Assembly: GCA_019636555.1 (NCBI GenBank)
Contig: JAHBXH010000001.1
Coordinates: 3,258,928-3,322,927, forward strand
Length of the DNA: 64,000 nt
Reading direction: 5' to 3'
Origin: Phycisphaeraceae bacterium
Lineage (GTDB): Bacteria; Planctomycetota; Phycisphaerae; Phycisphaerales; UBA1924
Made by a program: the position numbers and the translations under genes. The first letter of the stretch is position 1, and each line of letters opens with the position of its first letter. The notes beneath the pieces are model-generated. The model saw nothing but the letters and a program-made list of their open reading frames with translations. It was not told where the DNA came from and searched no databases. This document shows positions 49,713 to 58,121 of the stretch, one piece after another.

Positions 49713-52700
49713 ACATTGCTTTCCTTCGCCTTGTTGCTCCGCCCCTTGTTGAGCACCACCCGCTCGATGGTGCGAATCAATTCCTCCGGGTTGACGGGTT
49801 TGCTGGTATATGCATCCATGCCGGCTTGCAGACACCGCTCCTTGTCTCCCATCATGGCATTCGCTGTCAGCGCCACGATCGGAATGCGGCTTTGGCGGCC
49901 CATCCCGCGGTCCGCGCTTCTCTCTCGAAGCCGAATCTCACGTGTCGCGTCAAATCCGTCCAAGATGGGCATTTGACAATCCATCAGAATCGCGTCATAG
50001 CGTCCGGTGAGAGCTCTGAACACAGCCTCTTTTCCTGTTTCCACGATATCGCATACGTATCCTGCACGCGACAGTATCTCTTGTGTGACAATCTGATTTA
50101 CCTCATTGTCTTCGGCAACAAGAATCCGACCTCGGCACTGCGCCGGCGATTCATTCTTCCCGCGTTCGACGACTCCTTGCCCTTCATCGGGCGTCACTGG
50201 TTTCGGCCGACACTGCGGCGAAGCGATGCTGTCATCAATCATCTTCGCCAATCTCGACTGACGGACGGGTTTGGTGACATACCCTGCGAATCCTCTCACG
50301 CGGATCTTTTCATGGTCGACTTGCTCTTCGGCCGCTAGTAGCACCAACAGCACCGTGTGCTGGATGCGTTTGTCAGCTTGGATGAGCTCCGCAAACTCGA
50401 TGCTGGATGGAGTTGAGAGCTTATTTGATATGATAGCGACACGATATGGCGCCGCCTGGGATGCTGCAGCCACTAGCATTTGAAGCGCCTCGTCGCAGCT
50501 AGACACAGCATCCGAGGCAATCCCAACGGTTTCGAGCTGCTCACACAACAGTTTGCTTTGCATTTCGCAGTCGTCGATTACGAGCGCCCGCAGTATTGAC
50601 ACTCGTCCCAAGTCCTCTCTCGAGGAGGCGATTGAGTCTCCACACTCTTCCAATTCAATGGTAAACCAGAATTTCGTTCCGTGGCCAACTTCGCTTGAAA
50701 CTCCAATATCACCACCCATGAGTTCTGCCAATTGCTTGGAAATGACCAACCCCAATCCAGTGCCACCATAGAGCCGCGTCGTTGATGCATCCCCCTGTGA
50801 GAATGACTTGAATAGTCGCCCGATGCGTTCCGGTGCAATTCCCGGCCCGGTATCCGCTACCTCGAAGCGGATGATCGTCCGACCGCGGGTCGTAGGTTCG
50901 CCGTAAAGTCGAACTACAACTGATCCCTGTTCGGTGAATTTGACGGCGTTGTTGACCAGGTTGATAAGAATCTGCCTGAGCCGATCAGCATCGCCGCGCA
51001 ACCGACGAGGAACAGTTCGATGAATATGGCATCCGATTTCAAGGCCCTTGACATGAGCTCGCTGCGACATCACCTCAATGACATCTTCAACAGCGCAGTG
51101 TAGATCAAAATCATTTATGACAAAATCTAGCTTTCCCGCTTCAATTTTTGAAAAATCCAAAATATCATTGATCACGGTCGTGAGCGTCTCCGCCGAGCAC
51201 TTCGCTACACTGGCGTATCTCTGCTGAACCTCTGAGAGTTTGGTTCCCAGAAGCAGGTCGGTCATTCCGATTACGCCATTGAGCGGAGTGCGAATTTCAT
51301 GACTCATGTGCGCAAGGAATTCGCTCTTGGCGCGGTTCGCCCGCTCCGCGGCGTTCTTTGCTTCGCGAAGCACGTTCTCCATCTGCTTTTGATCGCTAAT
51401 GTCTTTAAATAGAATCGCCACCTGGCGACTTGCCGGTTCGCCAAAGCGAAAGGCGTAGACATCGTACCACCGATTCAGCGCTTCGGCTCGGTGCTGAAAC
51501 CGGGACGCTTCGCCGGTTAGCGCTACTCTCCCGTAGCATGTGAACCAATGTTCTTCGTGGTTTGGCGCGATCTCTCGCATTCTTCGCCCCACCGCATTGC
51601 TAATGCCAGTTTGCTTCTCGAATGAAGGGCTAATCTCTAGAAAGCGGTAATCGACTGGTTTGCCATTGGCATCGTAGAGCATTTCGATAATGCAAAAGCC
51701 TTCATCGATCGAATTGAATAGCGTGCGGTATTGCATTTCGCTCGCACGCAACTGAGCTGTTTGCTGGTCTACGCGGCATTCCAATTCCGCGTGCATCGCT
51801 GCAACTCTTCCCTCGGCTTGCTTTCGATCGGTGATGTCGTGAGATACCGTAATAACCGCCTCGATACCTCCTGAGATGCTTCGCAATGGGACGGCGCGTG
51901 ACTCTATCCATCGCAAACGACCTCTGCATCCGCAGATCTGACATTCGAATGTCTCCGAAGCGCCCTTGAGTACACGTCTTTGCATTTCAGAAAACAATTC
52001 GCGATACTCTGGCCGCACCAGCGCCAGCAGAGTAAGCTCCCGCAGTTGTTCTACCGACTCTGCCTCGAACAATTGAAGCCCCGATTGATTAATCTCCTGG
52101 AGCTCATGGTTTGGCCCGGTCACAGTCAAACATTCTGGCTCTGCGTCGATAATGGCGCGCATCCGCAACTCGTTCGCCGCAATTTGTTCCTGGGCTTCCA
52201 CACGCGCCGTGATGTCCGAACCTATTGACACGAATTTGTCGATTGCTCCGTTTGAGCCTCGAAACGGTGCGATGATGCTGTCGATCCAGTACAATGATCC
52301 GTTTTTGGCTCGGTTGCAGATTTCTCCACGCCACGCCTTTCCGGATCCTATGCGTTGCCACATTTCCGTCCAGAACGAGACTGGATGAAGTCCTGATTCG
52401 ACAATTCGATGACTGTGTCCAACGAGCTCCCGCTGCGTGTAGCCGCTGAGCTGGCAGAATAAGTCATTTACTGCGACAATGCGCCCCTCGGTATCCGCCA
52501 CCGAAACAATCGAATGCTGCTCTACGGCCGTACGGAGAGCCGCGGACTCAAGGAGTGCATGCTTCGCCTCGTCCGCTTGGACGCGAGCTTCTGCTCTTGA
52601 GCGTAAGGTAGCTCCTACCAGAAGAAGCAGCAATCCAATGCTCAATGGTGTGCCTACCCCAACGATTGCCGCATTTCGCGTGTCTATCGTCGACCATGAT

Positions 52701-53692
52701 GTTGGCATGCTCAACATCACTTGGATCCCGCCCCCTTCTATGGTTGCCAATCCCGTTACGCGAAATAATGCGTGTGTGGTGCCATCTCGATCGACGAGCA
52801 CTTCGGAGGCTTGCCCGTGCACCAGCGGCGCGATTATCTCCGACAATTCACCTGCCGGAATAGGTGGAGTGGCGCCTCGATTCGTGGCTTCATCGAAAAA
52901 TGCGCCATGATCGGAAACGAATCTGACTGAACCGTTGCCTCCCGCAATAGGCCGCTCGCGACTGAGGGCAGTAATCCGCTCAAAGCGAAGCCTTGTACTG
53001 ACGATACCTATCTGCCTTCCATCTGCACCGTATACCGCCTGTGAGTGGGCAACAGAAAGCCCGCTCGATCCAAAGAACGCAGGCGTAATATCGCAACTGG
53101 TTTGAAATTCCAGTGCTTCGGCACGCTCCCCGTTGCGCGCACATCGCGCGATAACACCTCGATCACCAAAGCTCCGCGAGGTGATCTTCTCAACCCGCTC
53201 GCGCGGAATGGGAGTCCCGTCGCTGAGAACGGTATTGATCGCCAGGATTTCTCCGTCTCGATTGAATACTGCGACGGCATCAATCTCGGTTGAATTGACG
53301 ACCGTTTCATTGCAGATTTGCGTTAGCCGTTCTCTGCTCCTATCACCGAGCGCCGCGACAACAGTTGAACTTGTCGCAATTTTGCGACCACGAGACATCG
53401 CGGCTCCTGTTACCCTTTCAACGTCTAGCCTAAGCAGGTGTCCGGTGTCCAGCATTGACTGTCGAGCGGCCGAGAGCGCCTCACCGTTGTTCTTCAAACG
53501 AACCGCATCCCGCAAATGCGCGGCGGCGACAATGAGAGTGGCGGTGCCACCAATGATCGTTATGGGAACAGCTGCGACGCTAGCAGGCTGTTGAAAAACT
53601 CCAACCAGTCGCAATTTCGAACCGCCATCTACCCTCGCGACCCGGGTCTGAGGGCCAGAAAGTTGTCTGCAATGCGTCGGCGCAGTAGGCAC
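49709..53692 (-). CDS. Large PAS hybrid histidine kinase whose N-terminus is interrupted by the 130-bp element
   Basis: As the sequence stands, the longest frame begins at GTG 53692 inside the element (1327 residues). Order: a periplasmic sensor ([33 protein letters not shown]), a membrane segment (VGVGTPLSIGLLLLLVGATL), three PAS domains, HisKA (FLAHMSHEIRTPLNGVIGM), HATPase (ILINLVNNAVKFT, GGTGLGLVISKQL), a receiver lacking its Asp (YRVAIISNKLS instead of a D-x-x-x-P pattern) and a complete receiver (AILMDCQMPILDGFDA). The true start is ATG 53772 (MRRKIFRIIGAIRIALRAAS), cut off by the element; removal restores AASVAAVPITIIGG in frame. The operon continues with HPt and HD-GYP genes. Confidence 0.88.
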   Translation of the reverse strand: MPTAPTHCRQLSGPQTRVARVDGGSKLRLVGVFQQPASVAAVPITIIGGTATLIVAAAHLRDAVRLKNNGEALSAARQSMLDTGHLLRLDVERVTGAAMSRGRKIATSSTVVAALGDRSRERLTQICNETVVNSTEIDAVAVFNRDGEILAINTVLSDGTPIPRERVEKITSRSFGDRGVIARCARNGERAEALEFQTSCDITPAFFGSSGLSVAHSQAVYGADGRQIGIVSTRLRFERITALSRERPIAGGNGSVRFVSDHGAFFDEATNRGATPPIPAGELSEIIAPLVHGQASEVLVDRDGTTHALFRVTGLATIEGGGIQVMLSMPTSWSTIDTRNAAIVGVGTPLSIGLLLLLVGATLRSRAEARVQADEAKHALLESAALRTAVEQHSIVSVADTEGRIVAVNDLFCQLSGYTQRELVGHSHRIVESGLHPVSFWTEMWQRIGSGKAWRGEICNRAKNGSLYWIDSIIAPFRGSNGAIDKFVSIGSDITARVEAQEQIAANELRMRAIIDAEPECLTVTGPNHELQEINQSGLQLFEAESVEQLRELTLLALVRPEYRELFSEMQRRVLKGASETFECQICGCRGRLRWIESRAVPLRSISGGIEAVITVSHDITDRKQAEGRVAAMHAELECRVDQQTAQLRASEMQYRTLFNSIDEGFCIIEMLYDANGKPVDYRFLEISPSFEKQTGISNAVGRRMREIAPNHEEHWFTCYGRVALTGEASRFQHRAEALNRWYDVYAFRFGEPASRQVAILFKDISDQKQMENVLREAKNAAERANRAKSEFLAHMSHEIRTPLNGVIGMTDLLLGTKLSEVQQRYASVAKCSAETLTTVINDILDFSKIEAGKLDFVINDFDLHCAVEDVIEVMSQRAHVKGLEIGCHIHRTVPRRLRGDADRLRQILINLVNNAVKFTEQGSVVVRLYGEPTTRGRTIIRFEVADTGPGIAPERIGRLFKSFSQGDASTTRLYGGTGLGLVISKQLAELMGGDIGVSSEVGHGTKFWFTIELEECGDSIASSREDLGRVSILRALVIDDCEMQSKLLCEQLETVGIASDAVSSCDEALQMLVAAASQAAPYRVAIISNKLSTPSSIEFAELIQADKRIQHTVLLVLLAAEEQVDHEKIRVRGFAGYVTKPVRQSRLAKMIDDSIASPQCRPKPVTPDEGQGVVERGKNESPAQCRGRILVAEDNEVNQIVTQEILSRAGYVCDIVETGKEAVFRALTGRYDAILMDCQMPILDGFDATREIRLRERSADRGMGRQSRIPIVALTANAMMGDKERCLQAGMDAYTSKPVNPEELIRTIERVVLNKGRSNKAKESNV

Positions 53693-53713
53693 AATCAGAA
53701 TTTCAACAGCCTG
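53584..53713 (+). mobile_element. 130-bp MITE-like element, copy 2
   Basis: Identical to the other two copies, same orientation on the plus strand. The target duplication is CTAG (53580-53583 and 53714-53717). It lies inside codons near residue 20 of the hybrid kinase gene and stops that frame at 53697-53695; a GTG two bases after the stop opens the frame that continues into the kinase. Confidence 0.95.
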
Positions 53714-53772
53714 CTAGCGGCTCTCAACGCGATTCTGATTGCGCCGATGATTCTGAAGATCTTTCGTCGCAT
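53695..53772 (-). pseudogene. Severed N-terminal piece of the hybrid kinase
   Basis: 25 codons, MRRKIFRIIGAIRIALRAAS followed by RLLKF and a TGA supplied by the element. It is the original start of the 49709 gene: basic residues, then the beginning of the first membrane segment. Confidence 0.85.
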
Positions 53773-53991
53773 CAACGGCACCTCATAGGCCGGGTACTTC
53801 ACGGCCTTAACGCTGCCCCCTTCCAGTATTCCGCAGCGATCTTGCCCGCTCAATGGTTCTATCGGAGGACCGACAATCTCACACACCTCGGTCATTCCGC
53901 AGCACCAATCAAGCGGAATATTGATGTCAAGCCAAGATATCGTTAAGCCGATAGGACGGCATCGACACTCCAGGTACCGAAAGGGCATCGC

Positions 53992-54582
53992 ATGTTGAAG
54001 ACTGTTCTAGTCGTTGACGACATGCCGATTTTCCGAGAGCCGATCGAAGCTGTGCTGCGCGCTGAAGGGCTAAAAACCGCAACCGCGGCCAACGGGCACG
54101 AAGCGATTGTGCTCTTGTCGGAAGTGAAACCCGACCTAGTACTCCTGGATCTCGGAATGCCGGTGCTGGATGGGCTTTCTGTTTTGCGATACATGCGAAA
54201 TGAACCGACGTTCAAGACAACGCCGGTGATTGTCCTTTCCGCAGAATCTGATCGAGTTCGAATTGTCGAAGCCATGAAGCTCGGGATTGCGGGATACTTG
54301 CTCAAGGCTAGTTTTTCCTTAAAGGAACTGTTGAGTCGCGTGAAGGAGCAATTCGCCACCGCGACTCGACTTCCTTCAGTTCCAAGCACTTCGAATGAGG
54401 ACAGTACAGCAGATCCGAAACTTGCGATGATTGGGCCTAAGTCCAAATCCCCGCCCGCCAGCGAGCCAGCAGTGTCTCCGGCTGCAATGGTCGGATCTGA
54501 GCACTCACATCGAGTGACTGGGTGTCACAACGCACACCTTACGACAACCGGATCTCTCGCAGATGACTTAACAGGCTGTTGA
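53992..54582 (+). CDS. Response regulator, N-terminal half of a split REC-HDOD gene
   Basis: 196 residues as it stands. A complete receiver (VLVVDDMPIFREPIEAVL, Asp in VLLDLGMPVLDG, Ser in VIVLSAES, Lys in LLKASFS) is followed by a linker of about 70 residues with no fold. It ends DDLTGC, where the last residues and the TGA come from the 130-bp element. Removing the element joins this frame directly to the HDOD gene (DDLKAIKPIIPRSDLL). The ATG at 53992 is divergent from the hybrid kinase gene. Confidence 0.9.
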   Translation: MLKTVLVVDDMPIFREPIEAVLRAEGLKTATAANGHEAIVLLSEVKPDLVLLDLGMPVLDGLSVLRYMRNEPTFKTTPVIVLSAESDRVRIVEAMKLGIAGYLLKASFSLKELLSRVKEQFATATRLPSVPSTSNEDSTADPKLAMIGPKSKSPPASEPAVSPAAMVGSEHSHRVTGCHNAHLTTTGSLADDLTGC

Positions 54583-54701
54583 AAAACTCCAACCAGTCGC
54601 AATTTCGAACCGCCATCTACCCTCGCGACCCGGGTCTGAGGGCCAGAAAGTTGTCTGCAATGCGTCGGCGCAGTAGGCACAATCAGAATTTCAACAGCCT
54701 G
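54572..54701 (+). mobile_element. 130-bp MITE-like element, copy 3
   Basis: Identical to the other copies. The target duplication is TTAA (54568-54571 and 54702-54705), a palindrome of the same YTAR form as the CTAG of the others. It splits the REC-HDOD gene. Element plus one target copy is 134 bases, so it shifts the frame, and it also brings a TGA. Confidence 0.95.
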
Positions 54702-55994
54702 TTAAAGGCCATCAAGCCGATTATACCGAGATCCGACCTTCTCAACCGCCTAAAGGAGTTCGAAGAGCTCAAAGGATTCTCCCCTGCAGTGTCGCAGATT
54801 CTCAAATTAACTGCGACCCCGAACTACTCCCTGGATTCTGTGGCATTGGCCGTTCGCCAGGATCAGGCAATGGCGCTCAAGATACTGCGGCTTGCGAACT
54901 CGGTTATCTATTCCCGCGGGGACCGCATAGATACTGTTCACAAAGCGGTGCTTCGTATTGGCATGGACAACATTCGACAAGTTGTTCTAAATATCAGTGT
55001 TGTTGAGCGCTTCAACTGTCCCGCATTCAAAGAGCACATTGCGACTACGCAGTTTTGGGAACATTCCATTGCAACGGGAGTCATGGCGGCCGAGATTTCG
55101 CGCGCTCTTGGAGCTCAAGACGTGGACTCGGCCTTCACTAGTGGCCTGTTGCATGACGTGGGCCGCGTAATCCTGGCTGAAGTCCTGGGCGAGGAATACA
55201 TTCACGTTATCGAAACGGCTCAACAACTCGGAGCTCCGCTGGAGTTGGTCGAGTCCCGCATGCTCCTACTGAATCACGCGGACATCATGGATCGATTTCT
55301 CGGCGCCTGGAAGTTTCCAAGGCTGATTCTGGACCCGGTGCTTCATCACCACACCTCGGTTAGCGCCGCACGAAGTGCATCTCCATCTAGATCCATGGAA
55401 ATCATCCGGCTCGGGCTCGCCGACCGCTTTGCGCACGCGATGCTGCTGGGAAGTAGTGGCAATGACGTAATTTATCCAACGACAGAACACTGCCGAGCGC
55501 TTCACATTGGACCAGCATTAGTCCGTCAGCTCGAAGAAACTGCTCGCCAGCACACGGAAGATACAACCCTCTCGCTGCTGTCTGGTTCCAGCGCCGTTTC
55601 CTGGACACATCGGTCGGAACAGCTTCGTCAATCTCTGACCGGGCCGTTTCGTCCAATATTTGTCGGCATGGAGCCGGATACCGATGCTTTTCGAATTTTC
55701 TGCGAAGCGATCTCGAAATCGGGAACTCAGGAGCCTCCGAACTTGTGCGTCGTACACATCGCCTCTGCCAAGGAGCGTGGTCCCCTTGTCGATAAGCTGT
55801 TGGCTGCTGAAAGGGAAAAAGGAGCGGCTTCGCTCCCCACCATCATTCTGTCATTCGACAAGAAGATTACACTTGATGGTGCGGCGATGCAAGAACGGGC
55901 TTGGCGGCTTCTTGTAACGCCAACACCAATCTCGAGATTCATAGAGGCGGTCAACGAGATGATCAACGTCACCCCAAGCAAGACAGCCGCCTGA
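54579..55994 (+). CDS. HDOD-domain protein, C-terminal half of a split REC-HDOD gene
   Basis: The open frame starts at TTG 54579 inside the element (471 residues) or at ATG 54660, also in it; the native part begins about 54702. The HDOD domain reads LKEFEELKGFSPAVSQILKL, MALKILRLANSVIYSRGDRI, VHKAVLRIGMDNIRQVVLNI and FTSGLLHDVGRVILAEVLGE. The last 110 residues (RPIFVGMEPDTDAFRIFCEA, then PTIILSFDKKITLDGAA, LLVTPTPISRFIEAVNEM) look like a degenerate receiver. The TTG overlaps the TGA of the upstream half (TTGA), so stop-restart coupling is possible, but no Shine-Dalgarno sequence is near. Confidence 0.85.
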   Translation: MKNSNQSQFRTAIYPRDPGLRARKLSAMRRRSRHNQNFNSLLKAIKPIIPRSDLLNRLKEFEELKGFSPAVSQILKLTATPNYSLDSVALAVRQDQAMALKILRLANSVIYSRGDRIDTVHKAVLRIGMDNIRQVVLNISVVERFNCPAFKEHIATTQFWEHSIATGVMAAEISRALGAQDVDSAFTSGLLHDVGRVILAEVLGEEYIHVIETAQQLGAPLELVESRMLLLNHADIMDRFLGAWKFPRLILDPVLHHHTSVSAARSASPSRSMEIIRLGLADRFAHAMLLGSSGNDVIYPTTEHCRALHIGPALVRQLEETARQHTEDTTLSLLSGSSAVSWTHRSEQLRQSLTGPFRPIFVGMEPDTDAFRIFCEAISKSGTQEPPNLCVVHIASAKERGPLVDKLLAAEREKGAASLPTIILSFDKKITLDGAAMQERAWRLLVTPTPISRFIEAVNEMINVTPSKTAA

Positions 55995-56947
55995 TTTGCA
56001 TGCTGGCCGCCGATGACCCCGAAGGGGCGTGACCCGCAAACTCAGTGAGTCGCGACTCAGGGGCGGCGTCAATCTTTACGACTCCGCGCCGCTTGCTGAG
56101 CGCCACACGTCTCGAGATTCAATCCAGGCATACACCGTCAATACAACGGACAAGCCTCCCACCCGACAGTCCGCTTCTCGCGTAGAACACAAAAAACGCT
56201 AGAACCTGCGGGGCCCGTTACCGGGCCCACGCAGATTGGGTGGGGGGTTGCGTCACCTTCACTGTGTTCGCCTCTTCAATTTGGTACAAGGATACCGCGC
56301 AATGGGAGGTTGTGAATCCCCGGTCCCTATCTCGTCACTCGAAATCGGCAATCGACGAGGTCGCAAGCTTGCTACAACCTTACTGATTCGTGCAATAGAT
56401 TTAACATGTACCGAATACACGGCTTCCACTGCAGTATCTTACCCTTCAGCCCCCTACGGAGGTCCTCCTCCAACCTGGTAGAGTCCGGCAGTCAATGCCA
56501 ACCTTGAGTTTGCTTTCATCCACAATTCACTCGGCTGTCCAGAGTCATGGTTCCTATAATTCGTAGGTTTCTGCAGCAGCCTTGGTGGGTCGATTTTTTG
56601 CCACACACCCACTCCCATTTGCCGCTTGACGTTAGCCCGCAAACGGTATTGGCCGCAACATCTACTTTGGCCCAATCTCCTAATTGGGCCCAAACGATCG
56701 GGGGGGGAACTCACGCCTCGGAATTCAAGTGACAACGCGAGCCAAATCAGATAAACATGATCTCGTGATGGGGCGTGAGATCCCCGAAACTGCGATTGCG
56801 CGTGTGTTCACGGAAGCGCGCGCCCTCCAGGTCGAGAGGGCGCGGGAATACAACACAGTCCGCGGGAATACCGCGCGCCACGTTTCGGCGATTTCAACCT
56901 CTCGGCACCTGAGCGGTCCCCCTCACCAAAAACGTGGAGGGAATCGC
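55995..56947. other. Long intergenic region, no gene recognised
   Basis: Frames here are short and lack family features. It holds one strong GC hairpin (56205-56235) and runs of C and G. A frame opening at 56767 (MGREIPETAIARVFTEARAL) leads into the HTH gene, but its composition and the lack of a good ribosome site argue against it. A repeated CGCGGGAATAC lies at about 56842 and 56863. Confidence 0.5.
56205..56235 (+). other. Strong GC hairpin
   Basis: CTGCG plus GGGCCCG pair with CGGGCCC plus CGCAG around TTAC, with one bulged base. No T run follows. It may end transcription from the signalling cluster or be a mobile-element end. Confidence 0.5.
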
Positions 56948-57184
56948 ATGGGCATACAAAGCCAAGACACACGCATGATCGGCCGACGGCTCACGGCGGC
57001 GCGCCGATTCCGAGGATGGGAGTTGGACGAGCTTGCAAAGCGATCCGGAATTCATCCCCGTTGGATCAAGCGATATGAAGCGACCGGCGATATTGCCTGC
57101 GATGATCTCGCGAAGCTCGCAAGCACGCTGCGTTTCCCATTCTCTCACTTTGTCGAGCGCTGCTGCCTTTGCGGCAAAGACTGA
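56948..57184 (+). CDS. Small HTH (Xre-type) DNA-binding protein
   Basis: 78 residues. The HTH reads IGRRLTAARRFRGWELDELA, then KRSGIHPRWIKRYEATGDIA and CDDLAKLASTLRFPFSHFVE, ending CCLCGKD with three Cys. It has the length and form of phage- or island-type repressors. A GGAGGG site precedes ATG 56948. Its targets are unknown; it stands alone between the signalling cluster and the sigma factor gene. Confidence 0.8.
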   Translation: MGIQSQDTRMIGRRLTAARRFRGWELDELAKRSGIHPRWIKRYEATGDIACDDLAKLASTLRFPFSHFVERCCLCGKD

Positions 57185-57563
57185 CGTCGGGGTCGTCCGT
57201 TGCGATCCCCTTGCCGCGCCGCCTATGCGGATTGAATCCCGCGCCAAACAGACCCCGGCAAAGCATCCGCGGCCACGACAAAAAGTTCAACCGGTGTTTC
57301 GCTGGCTTCATTCAATATTTTCTCTCCGGACGCTTTGTCCTGTGTGACGACGCGAGGATTTCGTCTTGATTTTCGCGTTTCCGGGTAGCGGGCCAGTTTG
57401 GATTTGGTGGCCCGCTTCTCCGGAGCGGGTCTCATGAAACAGGCCCAAAGACGCCGCGGAGAGGCGTCCCACCAAAGGCACCGTGCATGAGAACTCAAAC
57501 TGGCCCACTCTCCGATTTCGAGCATTTCGCTGGCGGCGGGCTGATGATTCATACAATCGCACG
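57185..57563. other. Intergenic region upstream of the sigma factor gene
   Basis: No gene is seen. It contains an inverted repeat GCCCGCTTCTCCGGAGCGGG at about 57402-57421 and presumably the promoter of the sigma factor/kinase pair. Confidence 0.5.
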
Positions 57564-58121
57564 ATGCCAGATCCGGGGGTATCAGCCATCCTTCAGAGAG
57601 CGTCGTCGGGCGACCGGCGAGCGGCGGACGAATTGCTGCCGCTGGTCTACTCGCAGTTGCGTGCCGCGGCACAGAACGCCATGCGCGACGAGCGGCGCGA
57701 CCACACTCTCCAGGCGACCGCCTTGGTGCACGAGGCATACGCAAAGCTGGTAGGCGGGGCGCCGACGGACTGGGCAAACCGCGCCCATTTTTATGATGCT
57801 GCGGCGCGAGCGATGCGCCAGATACTGATCGACCACGCGCGCGCCCGGAACGCGGACAAGCGCGGCGGAGGTACCGGCCACCAAGCCTTGACCGATTTCT
57901 CCGGAGCCCTTCACGCCGATCCTTCTCAGATCCTTGCGCTCGACGAGGCGCTTTCTCGCCTGGAGGTGGAGGACCCTGTGCTGGCGGACGTTGTGCGCCT
58001 GCGGTTCTTTGCCGGACTAAGCGGCGACGAAGCAGCGAGGGTGCTCGGCGTTTCATCGCGCAAGGCTGACACGCTCTGGGCTCGCGCGCGGGCATGGCTT
58101 TTCCGGGCGCTGGAAGACTGA
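57564..58121 (+). CDS. ECF-type sigma factor of the planctomycete TIGR02999-like group
   Basis: 185 residues. It opens ILQRASSGDRRAADELLPLV, with region 2 at HTLQATALVHEAYAKLVGG and FYDAAARAMRQILIDHARAR, then region 4 (VVRLRFFAGLSGDEAARVLG followed by VSSRKADTLWARARAWLFRA). Members of this group regularly sit beside Ser/Thr kinases in planctomycetes, and here the downstream kinase gene overlaps it. It probably directs transcription of genes not visible here. ATG 57564. Confidence 0.9.
   Translation: MPDPGVSAILQRASSGDRRAADELLPLVYSQLRAAAQNAMRDERRDHTLQATALVHEAYAKLVGGAPTDWANRAHFYDAAARAMRQILIDHARARNADKRGGGTGHQALTDFSGALHADPSQILALDEALSRLEVEDPVLADVVRLRFFAGLSGDEAARVLGVSSRKADTLWARARAWLFRALED

Noticed and set aside
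56767..56947. A longer start for the HTH protein (MGREIPETAIARV)
   Set aside because: The added part has no HTH-family features, lies in repeat-like sequence, and the ATG at 56948 has a strong GGAGGG site.
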